Shown: one piece after another, positions 1 through 5,779 of the stretch
How positions within the stretch are numbered: the first letter of the stretch is position 1
How the letters are laid out: each line of letters opens with the position of its first letter
The notes under the pieces: generated by a model
The model's database searches: none
Told to the model about the DNA's origin: nothing
The model's input: the letters and a program-made list of their open reading frames with translations, nothing else
NCBI GenBank assembly: GCA_041658075.1
Contig: JBBAAW010000027.1
Coordinates: 1 to 7,333, forward strand
Length of the DNA stretch: 7,333 bases
From: JBBAAW01 sp041658075
GTDB taxonomy: Bacteria > Patescibacteriota > WWE3 > UBA101185 > UBA10185
Direction of reading: 5' to 3'
Program-made: the position numbers and the translations under genes

Positions 1-47
1 ATCTTCCATTGCCTTTTTGAATGAGGACGAGAAGGAAGAAGGAGAGA

Positions 48-203
48 ATGGAGAGAAGTAACAACACCCCGCAAGAAATTCTAACGGCGATTAAATCATC
101 CAAAAGTATTCTCCTAATTATGGATTCACGTTTTGATGAGGACGCTAAAACAATCTACGATGTAGTGGAAAAAGTCTGGGAAATCGCTAGTCAAAAAGAA
201 TAA
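48..203 (+). CDS. small hypothetical protein (51 aa), possible DHH-family fragment
   Basis: A short ORF ending at TAA 201-203. I place the start at ATG 48 because purine-rich AAGGA and AGGAG motifs at about 33-44 lie just before it. An in-frame ATG at 21 directly follows a stop at 18-20 and would add nine mostly basic residues. The product is charged and appears helical. The segment ILTAIKSSKSILLIMDSRFD faintly resembles the N-terminal strand and first Asp-bearing loop of DHH-family phosphoesterases such as NrnA, but the downstream DHH motifs are absent, so at most it is a fragment. The TGA at 18-20 could end an upstream gene mostly outside the window. No firm function can be given, and the ORF may not be expressed. 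Confidence 0.35.
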   Translation: MERSNNTPQEILTAIKSSKSILLIMDSRFDEDAKTIYDVVEKVWEIASQKE

Positions 204-208
204 TCCTT

Positions 209-258
209 GAAGTAATCCACCACCACAATTTACTAAAAAACCTCCGAGGGCGGTTTAA
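209..258 (+). pseudogene. vestigial 3' end of a radical SAM gene
   Basis: This stretch aligns with the last codons of the radical SAM gene at 2457-2507. Over 209-232, about 20 of 24 positions match by hand. After one missing base the match becomes exact and runs through KKPPRAV and the TAA at 256-258. Two differences fit a coding history: ATC for ATT is synonymous, and a Val-Ile-His-His run is kept. No long ORF leads into it here, so it looks like a relic of a duplication that also copied the neighbouring coiled-coil gene. The alternative is chance similarity next to the exact repeat. Confidence 0.45.
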
Positions 259-607
259 TCGATAGCGCACTTTCTACAACCTCTAACCTTTCCTCGTGAT
301 CGGTAACCCTACGACCCAAAATTGTCCGATCGTCCCTGCTTTCCCGAATCTCTTTCATGAACGCATCCATAGCCTGGTACATTTTGGGAATAAATGCCGT
401 CCTTTCATCGATTCTATCGACCTTCTCCGTCAAAGTAAGAAGTTGCCCGCCGTGGCCAGCTAAAATCTCGCTGTGTCTTTCTAGTTCCTTTCCTCGTTTT
501 TCTAATTCCTTTCCTATTTTATCAAACATACCATCGTGTTCTATTAGTTTGTCTACAACAAAGGTCTCAAAATTCTCTGGATACTTGTTATCGCTCTTTT
601 TAGTCAT
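233..607 (-). CDS. coiled-coil hypothetical protein A (124 aa)
   Basis: I do not recognise a named family. The protein is soluble-looking, highly charged and probably almost all helix, with no signal peptide or membrane segment. Residues about 20-60 carry heptad-like spacing (LIEHD, FDKIGKELEKRGKELERH). They lead into a conserved C-terminal region beginning EKVDRIDERTAFIPKMYQAM and ending SIKPPSEVF. The C-terminal half is nearly identical to protein B at 2482-2856, with changes such as Met/Val, Thr/Val, Arg/His and Asp/Gly. The N-terminal halves have diverged. The gene is transcribed divergently from prs across about 80 bp. The start at 607 has only a weak AGGG-like ribosome site 7 bases upstream. 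Its last codons hold a terminator-like inverted repeat. An oligomeric adaptor or structural role is possible, but that is inference. Confidence 0.75.
   Translation of the reverse strand: MTKKSDNKYPENFETFVVDKLIEHDGMFDKIGKELEKRGKELERHSEILAGHGGQLLTLTEKVDRIDERTAFIPKMYQAMDAFMKEIRESRDDRTILGRRVTDHEERLEVVESALSIKPPSEVF
235..256 (-). terminator. weak terminator-like inverted repeat within the end of coiled-coil gene A
   Basis: Read on the minus strand, AAACC (256-252) can pair with GGTTT (242-238) around a nine-base loop, followed by further T residues to 235. The stem is short and lies inside the last codons, so it may only weakly stop transcription. The same bases occur at 2484-2505 at the end of gene B. 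Confidence 0.25.
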
Positions 608-633
608 GAACGCACCCTACCACAAATTTTAAA

Positions 634-666
634 ACAGTGCAACATGCAATAGTATGTTAACTCTAC
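634..666. promoter_or_regulatory. conserved upstream block, left copy (divergent A/prs intergenic)
   Basis: This 33-base block matches 2883-2915 at 26 positions, although the neighbouring N-terminal coding sequence has diverged. It contains an inverted repeat AACAT-N8-ATGTT at 641-658. On the minus strand it holds a TACTAT element (654-649) that could be a -10 for gene A, giving a leader of about 35 bases, but no good -35 is visible. It also lies just upstream of prs. It may be a promoter, an operator or both. Confidence 0.4.
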
Positions 667-687
667 TAAATGCGGTAAACTGCCCGC

Positions 688-1626
688 ATGGTATTAATTG
701 GGGGATCAGCAAACCCTAAGCTCGCGGAATCAATAGCAAAGATTCTTGATGCTAAGGTTTATTTTCCCACTACAAAATTTGCCGACGGCGAGATATGCAT
801 TAAAATCCCGGTCAACATTACAAATAAATTCGTTTTTATCGTCCAGCCAACCTGTAAACCTGTAAATGATAATATTATGGAGCTTTTACTCATTTGCGAT
901 GCGGCAAAACGGGGCGGTGCCAAAGAAGTAGTAGCAGTCATTCCTTATTATGGGTATTGTCGGCAGGATCGGAAAGATCAACCAAGAGTCCCTATAAGTT
1001 CTGCGCTTGTAGCATCGGCCTTGAAATCTGGCGGAGCCACCAGAATCATTACGCTAGACATTCATTCAGAACAGCAACAGGGCTTTTTTGACGGACCTTG
1101 GGATAATCTTTATGCCAGTTACGTTTTGGTACCAGCTTTGCAAAAGGTCGCTCATAAAAACACAGTAATTGTTTCACCTGACAAGGGGGGAGTACCTAGA
1201 GCCAAGGCGTACGCTCGATTCTTAGACACGGACGATGTAGCGGTGGTTTTTAAGGAGCGCGACACTAAAACCAAGAACCAGAGTAAAGCACTTTTTCTAG
1301 TGGGGGAAGTAAAAGGAAAAACAGCCATTATTGTGGATGACTTAATAGATACAGCCGGAACTATGGCCAGTGCAGCCGAGATGCTTAAAAAAGAAGGGGC
1401 TAACAAAATTATTATTGCCGCCACTCACGGCCTTTTTTCTGGCAACGCACTAGAGAATATCTCTAACCCAGCAATTCACAGTGTGTATTGTACAGACACA
1501 CTTCCCTTAGATGAAGGAGTCGTGAAAAATAAGAAGATTAAAGTTGTTTCCGTAGCGCCACTACTTGCCGAAGCAATAGAAAAAACCTTTAAGGGCAAGT
1601 CACTAGGAAAAGACTTGATACTATGA
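688..1626 (+). CDS. prs: ribose-phosphate pyrophosphokinase (PRPP synthetase)
   Basis: Makes 5-phosphoribosyl 1-pyrophosphate (PRPP) from ribose 5-phosphate and ATP in the cytoplasm, feeding nucleotide, histidine and NAD synthesis. The 312-residue length is normal for the bacterial enzyme. Visible motifs are the N-terminal GGSANPKLAESIA, FADGE near 31-35, the ATP-binding PYYGYCRQDRK near 87-96, the DIHS histidine at 126, SPDKGGVPRAKAYA near 163-176, a Lys-Glu-Arg flexible-loop element at 189-191, and the PRPP loop VDDLIDTAGT at 216-225. The start follows the family N-terminus. No Shine-Dalgarno is visible before ATG 688, so a short-leader or leaderless message is possible. The stop overlaps the radical SAM start in an ATGA arrangement, implying translational coupling. 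All key motifs are intact, so it is probably functional. Confidence 0.95.
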   Translation: MVLIGGSANPKLAESIAKILDAKVYFPTTKFADGEICIKIPVNITNKFVFIVQPTCKPVNDNIMELLLICDAAKRGGAKEVVAVIPYYGYCRQDRKDQPRVPISSALVASALKSGGATRIITLDIHSEQQQGFFDGPWDNLYASYVLVPALQKVAHKNTVIVSPDKGGVPRAKAYARFLDTDDVAVVFKERDTKTKNQSKALFLVGEVKGKTAIIVDDLIDTAGTMASAAEMLKKEGANKIIIAATHGLFSGNALENISNPAIHSVYCTDTLPLDEGVVKNKKIKVVSVAPLLAEAIEKTFKGKSLGKDLIL

Positions 1627-2507
1627 CTCCCGCAGTAACAGAGATTACTGCAAAAAGTATTTTAACCAAGTCCGGTCTTCCGGGATCGGATTGGGTAGTA
1701 AATCCCTACAACGGATGTTTGTTTGGTTGCATGTATTGTTATGCCGCCCAAATCGCGCGGTGGAAACATCCAAATGAGAGGTGGGGAAGCTACCTTGATG
1801 TAAAAATAAACGCGCCAGACCTCCTAAAAGTCGAACTGGAGAAATTAGAAAAGAAACACCAGTCAAAAAACTTTGGCTCAATATTTTTTAGCTCCGTAAC
1901 GGATCCCTATGTTGGTCTGGAAGCAAAATATCAACTAACGCGCAAGTGTTTGCAAGTTTTAGCCGACTTTGGATACACGGGAAATGTGTCGCTACAAACA
2001 AAGTCGCCCTTAGTAACAAGAGACATCGATGTTTTAACTCGGCTTGCTAACAAATCCGTAGGTTTTACCATAACTTCTTTGGACAACGCCGTTTCACGCT
2101 TTTTGGAAGTAAAAGCCCCGCCTATTAGCGTGCGCTTTGACGCGCTAAAAACTTTGCACGACCACGGAATTCCCACCTATGCTTTTGTGGGACCAATTCT
2201 TCCACACTTTGTAACAAATCAAGAAATTGTCGCCCAAATTTTGAATAAACTTTTGGAAATGGGCGTTAAAGAAGTTTGGTTTGAACACGCCAATTTAAGT
2301 CCAAAAATAAAAGAGCGGCTCTATACATATTTACAAAAAGAATCGCCTGAATTAATTAAAGTTTTTGACAATGCAAATACGCCGGAATATAGGCAAGATT
2401 TGGATAAAATCATTGTGCGGTTAGTAGGGGAGCGAGGCATGAAACTAGGCTTGGGCAAAGTAATTCACCACTGCGATTTACCTAAAAAACCTCCGAGGGC
2501 GGTTTAA
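1623..2507 (+). CDS. SPL-type radical SAM protein (COG1533-like)
   Basis: A 294-residue radical SAM protein of the group related to spore photoproduct lyase and Rv2578c-like proteins. The signature NPYNGCLFGCMYCYA carries the CxxxCxxC cluster at Cys32, Cys36 and Cys39, which would bind a [4Fe-4S] cluster and S-adenosylmethionine. Downstream segments typical of this family are FFSSVTDPY, LQTKSPLVTRD and TSLD, followed by a GPILP segment. Most members have no proven substrate; DNA or RNA repair or modification is often suggested, and I cannot say which applies. The start overlaps the prs stop by 4 bp, so the two are likely co-transcribed. The last codons (KKPPRAV) lie inside the direct repeat and overlap the end of coiled-coil gene B by 26 bp on the opposite strand. 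The tail may therefore be a by-product of the duplication. Confidence 0.88.
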   Translation: MTPAVTEITAKSILTKSGLPGSDWVVNPYNGCLFGCMYCYAAQIARWKHPNERWGSYLDVKINAPDLLKVELEKLEKKHQSKNFGSIFFSSVTDPYVGLEAKYQLTRKCLQVLADFGYTGNVSLQTKSPLVTRDIDVLTRLANKSVGFTITSLDNAVSRFLEVKAPPISVRFDALKTLHDHGIPTYAFVGPILPHFVTNQEIVAQILNKLLEMGVKEVWFEHANLSPKIKERLYTYLQKESPELIKVFDNANTPEYRQDLDKIIVRLVGERGMKLGLGKVIHHCDLPKKPPRAV

Positions 2508-2856
2508 TCGATAGCGCACTTTCTACAACCTCTAACCTTTCCTCGTGACCGCTTACCCTGTGACCTAGGATTACTCTGTCGTCCCTGCTTTCTCGGATTT
2601 CTTTCATAAACGCATCCACGGCTTGGTACATTTTGGGGATAAAAGCTGTTCTTTCATCTATCCTATCTACTTTTTCCGACAATTTAAGAAGCTGTACTCC
2701 ATGATCCACCAATAAATCACCGTGTTGCCTTAATGTTACCTCAATCTTATCAAACCTTTGATCTACTGCTTCAAATCTTTTATCAATAGCTACAAACTTC
2801 TTGTCGTGCTCAATTAGCTTTTTATAAATTTTAGGACTATCGTCTTTATTAAGCAT
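2482..2856 (-). CDS. coiled-coil hypothetical protein B (124 aa), paralogue of A
   Basis: Paralogue of the protein at 233-607 and the same length. The N-terminal part is a clear heptad-type coiled coil (KKFVAIDKRFEAVDQRFDKI, about residues 19-38). The distance from LIEHD to the shared HG-xQLL region is seven residues longer than in protein A, which is one heptad. The C-terminal half from EKVDRIDERTAFIPKM to SIKPPSEVF is nearly the same as in A. There is no signal peptide, membrane segment or catalytic motif. No Shine-Dalgarno precedes the start at 2856. The gene runs divergently from rarA across about 130 bp and overlaps the convergent radical SAM gene by 26 bp. The function is unknown. The strict conservation of the C-terminus and free divergence of the coil suggest a conserved interaction end with variable partners or spacing; this is inference. 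Confidence 0.75.
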   Translation of the reverse strand: MLNKDDSPKIYKKLIEHDKKFVAIDKRFEAVDQRFDKIEVTLRQHGDLLVDHGVQLLKLSEKVDRIDERTAFIPKMYQAVDAFMKEIRESRDDRVILGHRVSGHEERLEVVESALSIKPPSEVF

Positions 2857-2882
2857 AAGAATACGCTAACATAAAGATGACG

Positions 2883-2915
2883 ACACTGCAATATGTAATA
2901 TTATGTTAAGCTTAC
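2883..2915. promoter_or_regulatory. conserved upstream block, right copy
   Basis: Matches 634-666 at 26 of 33 positions. The inverted repeat is less perfect here (AATAT-N8-ATGTT, 2890-2907). The minus strand has TAATAT at 2903-2898, a better -10 than in the left copy. The block lies about 27 bases upstream of gene B and about 70 bases upstream of rarA. Confidence 0.4.
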
Positions 2916-2951
2916 GAACGTTGTATTTAGGGTTCGCAATATTCTCCGAAG

Positions 2952-2978
2952 TTTACACGAAGTTATAATAGGTATAAA
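2952..2978 (+). promoter_or_regulatory. possible rarA promoter
   Basis: A perfect TATAAT lies at 2964-2969, but with no good -35 at the usual distance. Alternatively, TTTACA (2952-2957) pairs with TATAAA (2973-2978) at a short 15-base spacing. Either would start transcription within about 3 to 12 bases of ATG 2988, and no Shine-Dalgarno is seen, so the rarA message may be nearly leaderless. Confidence 0.4.
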
Positions 2979-2987
2979 CTAATATAT

Positions 2988-4205
2988 ATGCCTTTTGTAC
3001 CCTTAGCAGAAAAACTACGGCCTGTTAAAATCGACGATTTTGTTGGTCAAAAAGAAATAAGTAGGGTTGTAAAGTCGTTACTAACTCAATCAAAAGAGTC
3101 TGATTTTTTTCCGTCTTTAATATTTTGGGGACCCCCGGGTTCAGGGAAAACAACTTTGGCACGCATTATCGCGTTGGAACTTGAAAGAAAGTTTTATGAA
3201 TTCTCGGCAGTAAATACGTCTACAAAAGAGGTAGAGAAGGCAGTTCCACATAAAGAGGCTTTGCAAACCAAAGGATTTGATTTCATTAACGACCACGAGG
3301 AGAAAAAATCCCCGGTTGTTTTTATTGACGAAATTCACAGATTTAACAAGGCTCAGCAAGACAGTCTTTTGCCGCATGTAGAACGTGGAAACATTGTTTT
3401 TATTGGCGCAACAACTGAAAACCCATCTTTTGAAGTTATCGGCCCTCTTATGTCCAGATGTAGGGTTTTGATACTTGGTCGACATGAAGACGAGGATTTA
3501 AAGACCATCATTGGACGCGGGCTTAAGATGTTGGAAGTCTCTTCGAGTGAAGATGTTTTGGATTTTATTTCTTTTTCCTCAAACGGAGACGCACGCATAG
3601 CCCTAAATGTTTTAGAAATTGCTTCTCATTTGGCAACTGACCACAAAATAGTAATGAAAAATATTGAGGACGCACTTCAGAGGCAAAATCTTTCCTTTGA
3701 CTTAAAAGGAGAAGAATTTTACAACACAATCTCCGCCCTTCATAAATCCCTGCGTGGCTCAGATCCGGATTCCGCCCTTTACTGGTTAGGTAGAATGTTA
3801 GAAGCTGGTCAAGACCCTTTATATATTGCTAGACGACTTGTACGCTTCGCGTCGGAAGACGTGGGTTTGGAGGATCCGCAAGCACTTATTCTTTCGATGT
3901 CGGCTTTTAATGCTTGTCAGGTTATCGGAATGCCCGAGTGCGAACTAGCGCTAGCACAAACGGTGGTTTATTTGGCCAAAGCACCTAAGTCTAATCTATT
4001 ATATGTATCCTACGGTAAAGTAAAGGACGATGTTAAAAAATTCGGAAATCTTCCGGTTCCGTTAGAAATTAGAAACGCGCCCACAAAGTTTATGAAAGGG
4101 ATAGGCTATGGAAAAGGGTATAAATACGAACACAGTATTGAAGCTAAAGAAACCGATCAGGAATACATGCCAAAAAAGTTAGCCGGAAAAAAATATTTGT
4201 ACTAG
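2988..4205 (+). CDS. rarA: replication-associated recombination protein A (AAA+ ATPase)
   Basis: RarA (MgsA, related to eukaryotic WRNIP1/Mgs1) is a clamp-loader-like AAA+ ATPase that acts at stalled replication forks and DNA ends. The 405 residues are close to the usual length. Motifs in order: EKLRPVKIDDFVGQ at 8-21; Walker A GPPGSGKT at 48-55; Walker B VVFIDEIHRFNKAQQDSLLP at 110-129; sensor 1 GATTENPSF at 140-148; and an SRCR arginine-finger region at 156-159. The C-terminal half has the family segments EDVGLEDP, LAKAPKSNLLYVSYG, LPVPLEIRNAPTKFMK and GYGKGYKYEH, ending YMPKKLAGKKYLY. The region between strand 2 and Walker B appears a few residues longer than in typical members. The next gene starts at the base after its stop, so the two are probably translated together. 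Confidence 0.95.
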   Translation: MPFVPLAEKLRPVKIDDFVGQKEISRVVKSLLTQSKESDFFPSLIFWGPPGSGKTTLARIIALELERKFYEFSAVNTSTKEVEKAVPHKEALQTKGFDFINDHEEKKSPVVFIDEIHRFNKAQQDSLLPHVERGNIVFIGATTENPSFEVIGPLMSRCRVLILGRHEDEDLKTIIGRGLKMLEVSSSEDVLDFISFSSNGDARIALNVLEIASHLATDHKIVMKNIEDALQRQNLSFDLKGEEFYNTISALHKSLRGSDPDSALYWLGRMLEAGQDPLYIARRLVRFASEDVGLEDPQALILSMSAFNACQVIGMPECELALAQTVVYLAKAPKSNLLYVSYGKVKDDVKKFGNLPVPLEIRNAPTKFMKGIGYGKGYKYEHSIEAKETDQEYMPKKLAGKKYLY

Positions 4206-4628
4206 ATGTCTAACAAACTAGAGAAGTTAATAAAAAGCTGCGAAAGCAACATTAAATCACTACTAGAGGAGCTCGGTATCTCCGGCTTTACAATTTCCTC
4301 AAGAATAAAATCCGAGGAGTTTACTCCTTTAGGAAAACGGCATCACGATTATTTTGGCGTTAGAGTATTACTAACCTCTAGCTCCGAGTGCTGTCTGGTC
4401 CATACAAAACTTCAAGATATATACAAACCACTAAAAATAAAAGACTATATTGCTAACCCATGGAAGAATGGGTATAAATCTTTGCACATCGATACGCTCA
4501 CAAATCGGGGAGGGGAGTACCCACTAGAGATACAGGTAAGGACGTACCAGATGCACGAGAAATCAGAAAAGTTAATAAAGAAGTACGGCCCCTACTACTG
4601 GAGGGATCCGCAGTATGTTAAATTCTAA
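4206..4628 (+). CDS. minimal RelA/SpoT synthetase-domain protein (140 aa)
   Basis: Resembles the (p)ppGpp synthetase domain of RelA/SpoT and small alarmone synthetases, which transfer pyrophosphate from ATP to GDP or GTP. Matching elements: SSRIKS at 31-36 (the SRxK-like nucleotide-contact region), DYFGVRV at 48-54 with the expected metal-binding Asp48, KDYIANPWKNGYKSLH at 79-94, PLEIQVRT at 106-113 with Glu108, and MHEKSE at 116-121. There is no HD hydrolase, TGS or ACT domain. It is much shorter than usual small alarmone synthetases (about 200 residues or more): the N-terminal helix region is reduced, and about ten residues seem missing between the SRxK-like element and Asp48. It may be an active minimal synthetase, an enzyme with a different substrate, or a degenerate relative. 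The start touches the rarA stop (TAG-ATG) with no Shine-Dalgarno, so translation probably depends on rarA. Confidence 0.8.
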   Translation: MSNKLEKLIKSCESNIKSLLEELGISGFTISSRIKSEEFTPLGKRHHDYFGVRVLLTSSSECCLVHTKLQDIYKPLKIKDYIANPWKNGYKSLHIDTLTNRGGEYPLEIQVRTYQMHEKSEKLIKKYGPYYWRDPQYVKF

Positions 4629-4634
4629 AAGAGT

Positions 4635-4670
4635 TATAATAACCCTTGAACATACTAATTTGAAGGAGGT
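4635..4670 (+). promoter_or_regulatory. possible -10 element and strong Shine-Dalgarno before the dehydrogenase gene
   Basis: TATAAT occurs at 4635-4640, within an AGTTATAATA ten-mer that also occurs upstream of rarA (2961-2970). No convincing -35 is seen. AAGGAGGT at 4663-4670 is a near-complete Shine-Dalgarno, only two bases from ATG 4673. It is the clearest ribosome site in the window and supports separate initiation of this gene. Confidence 0.45.
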
Positions 4671-4672
4671 CT

Positions 4673-5659
4673 ATGAAAATAAAGGTAGCAGAACTTGAGA
4701 AATTAACAAAGAAAGCACTTAAAAAATACGGGTATTCTCCAAAGGAAATAAAAATCATTAAAGAGATATTATTATACGCTCAACTTAGAGGGAATAATCA
4801 AGGTGTCGTGAAGTTAATAGGGAAGGGAATACCTAAAAGTCCTCAAGCGGGAGAAATCACTGTTATCAAGGAAACAAAGCTTTCGATACTTCTAGACGGA
4901 AATCACAATATGGGTATGTTAGTCATGAAGCAGGCTATGGAAAAAGCGTTAAAAAAAGCCAAAAGGTACGGATTTGGGATTGCAGGAACCTTTAACACTA
5001 ATACATCAACGGGAGCCATTGGCTACTACGCCAATGAAATAGCAAAACAGGGATACATAGGCTTTGTTTTCGCCGGTTCCATTGCATCTGTAAATACGCA
5101 CGGTTCGTACGAGCCAATCTTTGGAACAAATCCTCTAGCGATAGGTGTACCTACAAACGGTGATCCAGTAGTCCTAGACATGGCAACGTCCTGTATACCT
5201 TATTACGGGCTTATAGAAGCAAAAACAGCGGGAAAGAATATTCAAGAGGGGATTGCATACGACGAGCAGGGAAATATTACGACTGATCCGACTAAAGCTA
5301 TGCTTGGGGCAATTAGACCATTTGACAAATCGTACAAAGGCTCCGGGCTTTCTATGATGGTTGCTGTTCTAGCAGGGCCACTCGTCAGAGCTTCTTTTGC
5401 AAGAACAGGGAACGTGAAGACTAACTGGGGTAATTTAGTGCTTGTTGTTGATCCAAACCTGCTTACGGACAAAACGGAATTCGCTAATCAAGTTTCTCAA
5501 ATGGTACAAGACGTAAAATCTACTAAGAAACTACCTGGAGTCGAGGAGATACGCGTTCCAGGAGAAAGAGGAAATAAACTAGCAAAACAAAGGCTTGAGT
5601 CAGGAGAACTTGAAATCGAGGACAATCTCTACAAAGCCCTTAAGGAAACCTCAAAATAA
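4673..5659 (+). CDS. malate/L-lactate dehydrogenase family oxidoreductase (Ldh_2 fold)
   Basis: A cytoplasmic NAD(P)-dependent 2-hydroxyacid oxidoreductase of the Ldh_2 family (relatives include YlbC/AllD, ComC and archaeal malate dehydrogenase), unrelated to the Rossmann-type malate and lactate dehydrogenases. The 328-residue length is typical. Family segments seen: GAIGYYANEIAKQGYIGFVF near 114-133, HGSYEPIFGTNPLAIGVP at 143-160, VLDMATS at 167-173, PYYGLIEAKTAGKNI near 176-190, TTDPTKAMLGAIRPF near 203-217, YKGSGLSMMVAVLAG at 221-235, and a C-terminal IRVPGERG. The usual SHG and NSxHFG histidine motifs read NQG (42-44) and NTNTSTG (108-114) here, so the two customary histidines are absent and the substrate may differ. 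It follows the RelA-like gene after 44 bp, with its own Shine-Dalgarno. No pathway partner is adjacent. Confidence 0.88.
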   Translation: MKIKVAELEKLTKKALKKYGYSPKEIKIIKEILLYAQLRGNNQGVVKLIGKGIPKSPQAGEITVIKETKLSILLDGNHNMGMLVMKQAMEKALKKAKRYGFGIAGTFNTNTSTGAIGYYANEIAKQGYIGFVFAGSIASVNTHGSYEPIFGTNPLAIGVPTNGDPVVLDMATSCIPYYGLIEAKTAGKNIQEGIAYDEQGNITTDPTKAMLGAIRPFDKSYKGSGLSMMVAVLAGPLVRASFARTGNVKTNWGNLVLVVDPNLLTDKTEFANQVSQMVQDVKSTKKLPGVEEIRVPGERGNKLAKQRLESGELEIEDNLYKALKETSK

Positions 5660-5696
5660 TTGTGGCACTCTATTCTTAAAATAGTTCGAACGCATT

Positions 5697-5715
5697 TCGC
5701 CGCCTTCGGCGGCGA
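5697..5715. terminator. GC-rich hairpin between convergent genes
   Basis: TCGCCGCC (5697-5704) and GGCGGCGA (5708-5715) form a perfect 8-bp stem with a TTC loop. It lies 38 bases after the dehydrogenase stop, between two convergent genes. No T-run follows on either strand, so it is not a textbook intrinsic terminator. It could block readthrough or protect 3' ends. Confidence 0.45.
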
Positions 5716-5724
5716 CGGCAAGCT

Positions 5725-5741
5725 CCCCCCCCAAAAAAAAA
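5725..5741 (-). terminator. C8/A9 tract; T-run downstream of hisG
   Basis: Eight C residues (5725-5732) are followed by nine A residues (5733-5741). On the minus strand this gives nine T residues about 39 bases after the hisG stop, which could aid termination, but the only upstream stem is very weak (around AAG-TAT-CTT at 5746-5754). Such adjoining homopolymers are also prone to sequencing error. Confidence 0.25.
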
Positions 5742-5779
5742 TGAAAGTATCTTGCCCACCATGTGCAGAACTCGGTGCT

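Larger units (their letters stand above)
209..666. repeat. direct repeat, left copy
   Basis: Left copy of an approximately 460-bp direct repeat whose right copy is at 2457-2915. The offset is a constant 2249 bp at both the inner end (233 to 2482) and the outer end (634 to 2883). Bases 233-299 are identical in both copies. The rest of the shared coding half matches at roughly four positions in five by hand alignment. The N-terminal coding part is strongly diverged, and similarity returns at 634-666. The repeats flank prs and the radical SAM gene. Confidence 0.75.
2457..2915. repeat. direct repeat, right copy
   Basis: Right copy of the repeat described at 209-666. It covers the last codons of the radical SAM gene, all of coiled-coil gene B and the conserved upstream block. 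Recombination between the two copies would remove or duplicate one 2249-bp unit carrying prs, the radical SAM gene and one coiled-coil gene. Confidence 0.75.

Noticed and set aside
48..203. Firm assignment of the first small ORF as a DHH phosphoesterase (NrnA-like)
   Set aside because: Only one short N-terminal segment is suggestive and the catalytic DHH region is absent.
357..632. Plus-strand 91-codon ORF, serine-rich
   Set aside because: It is antisense to coiled-coil gene A, whose frame is supported by conservation with gene B; this frame is not kept there.
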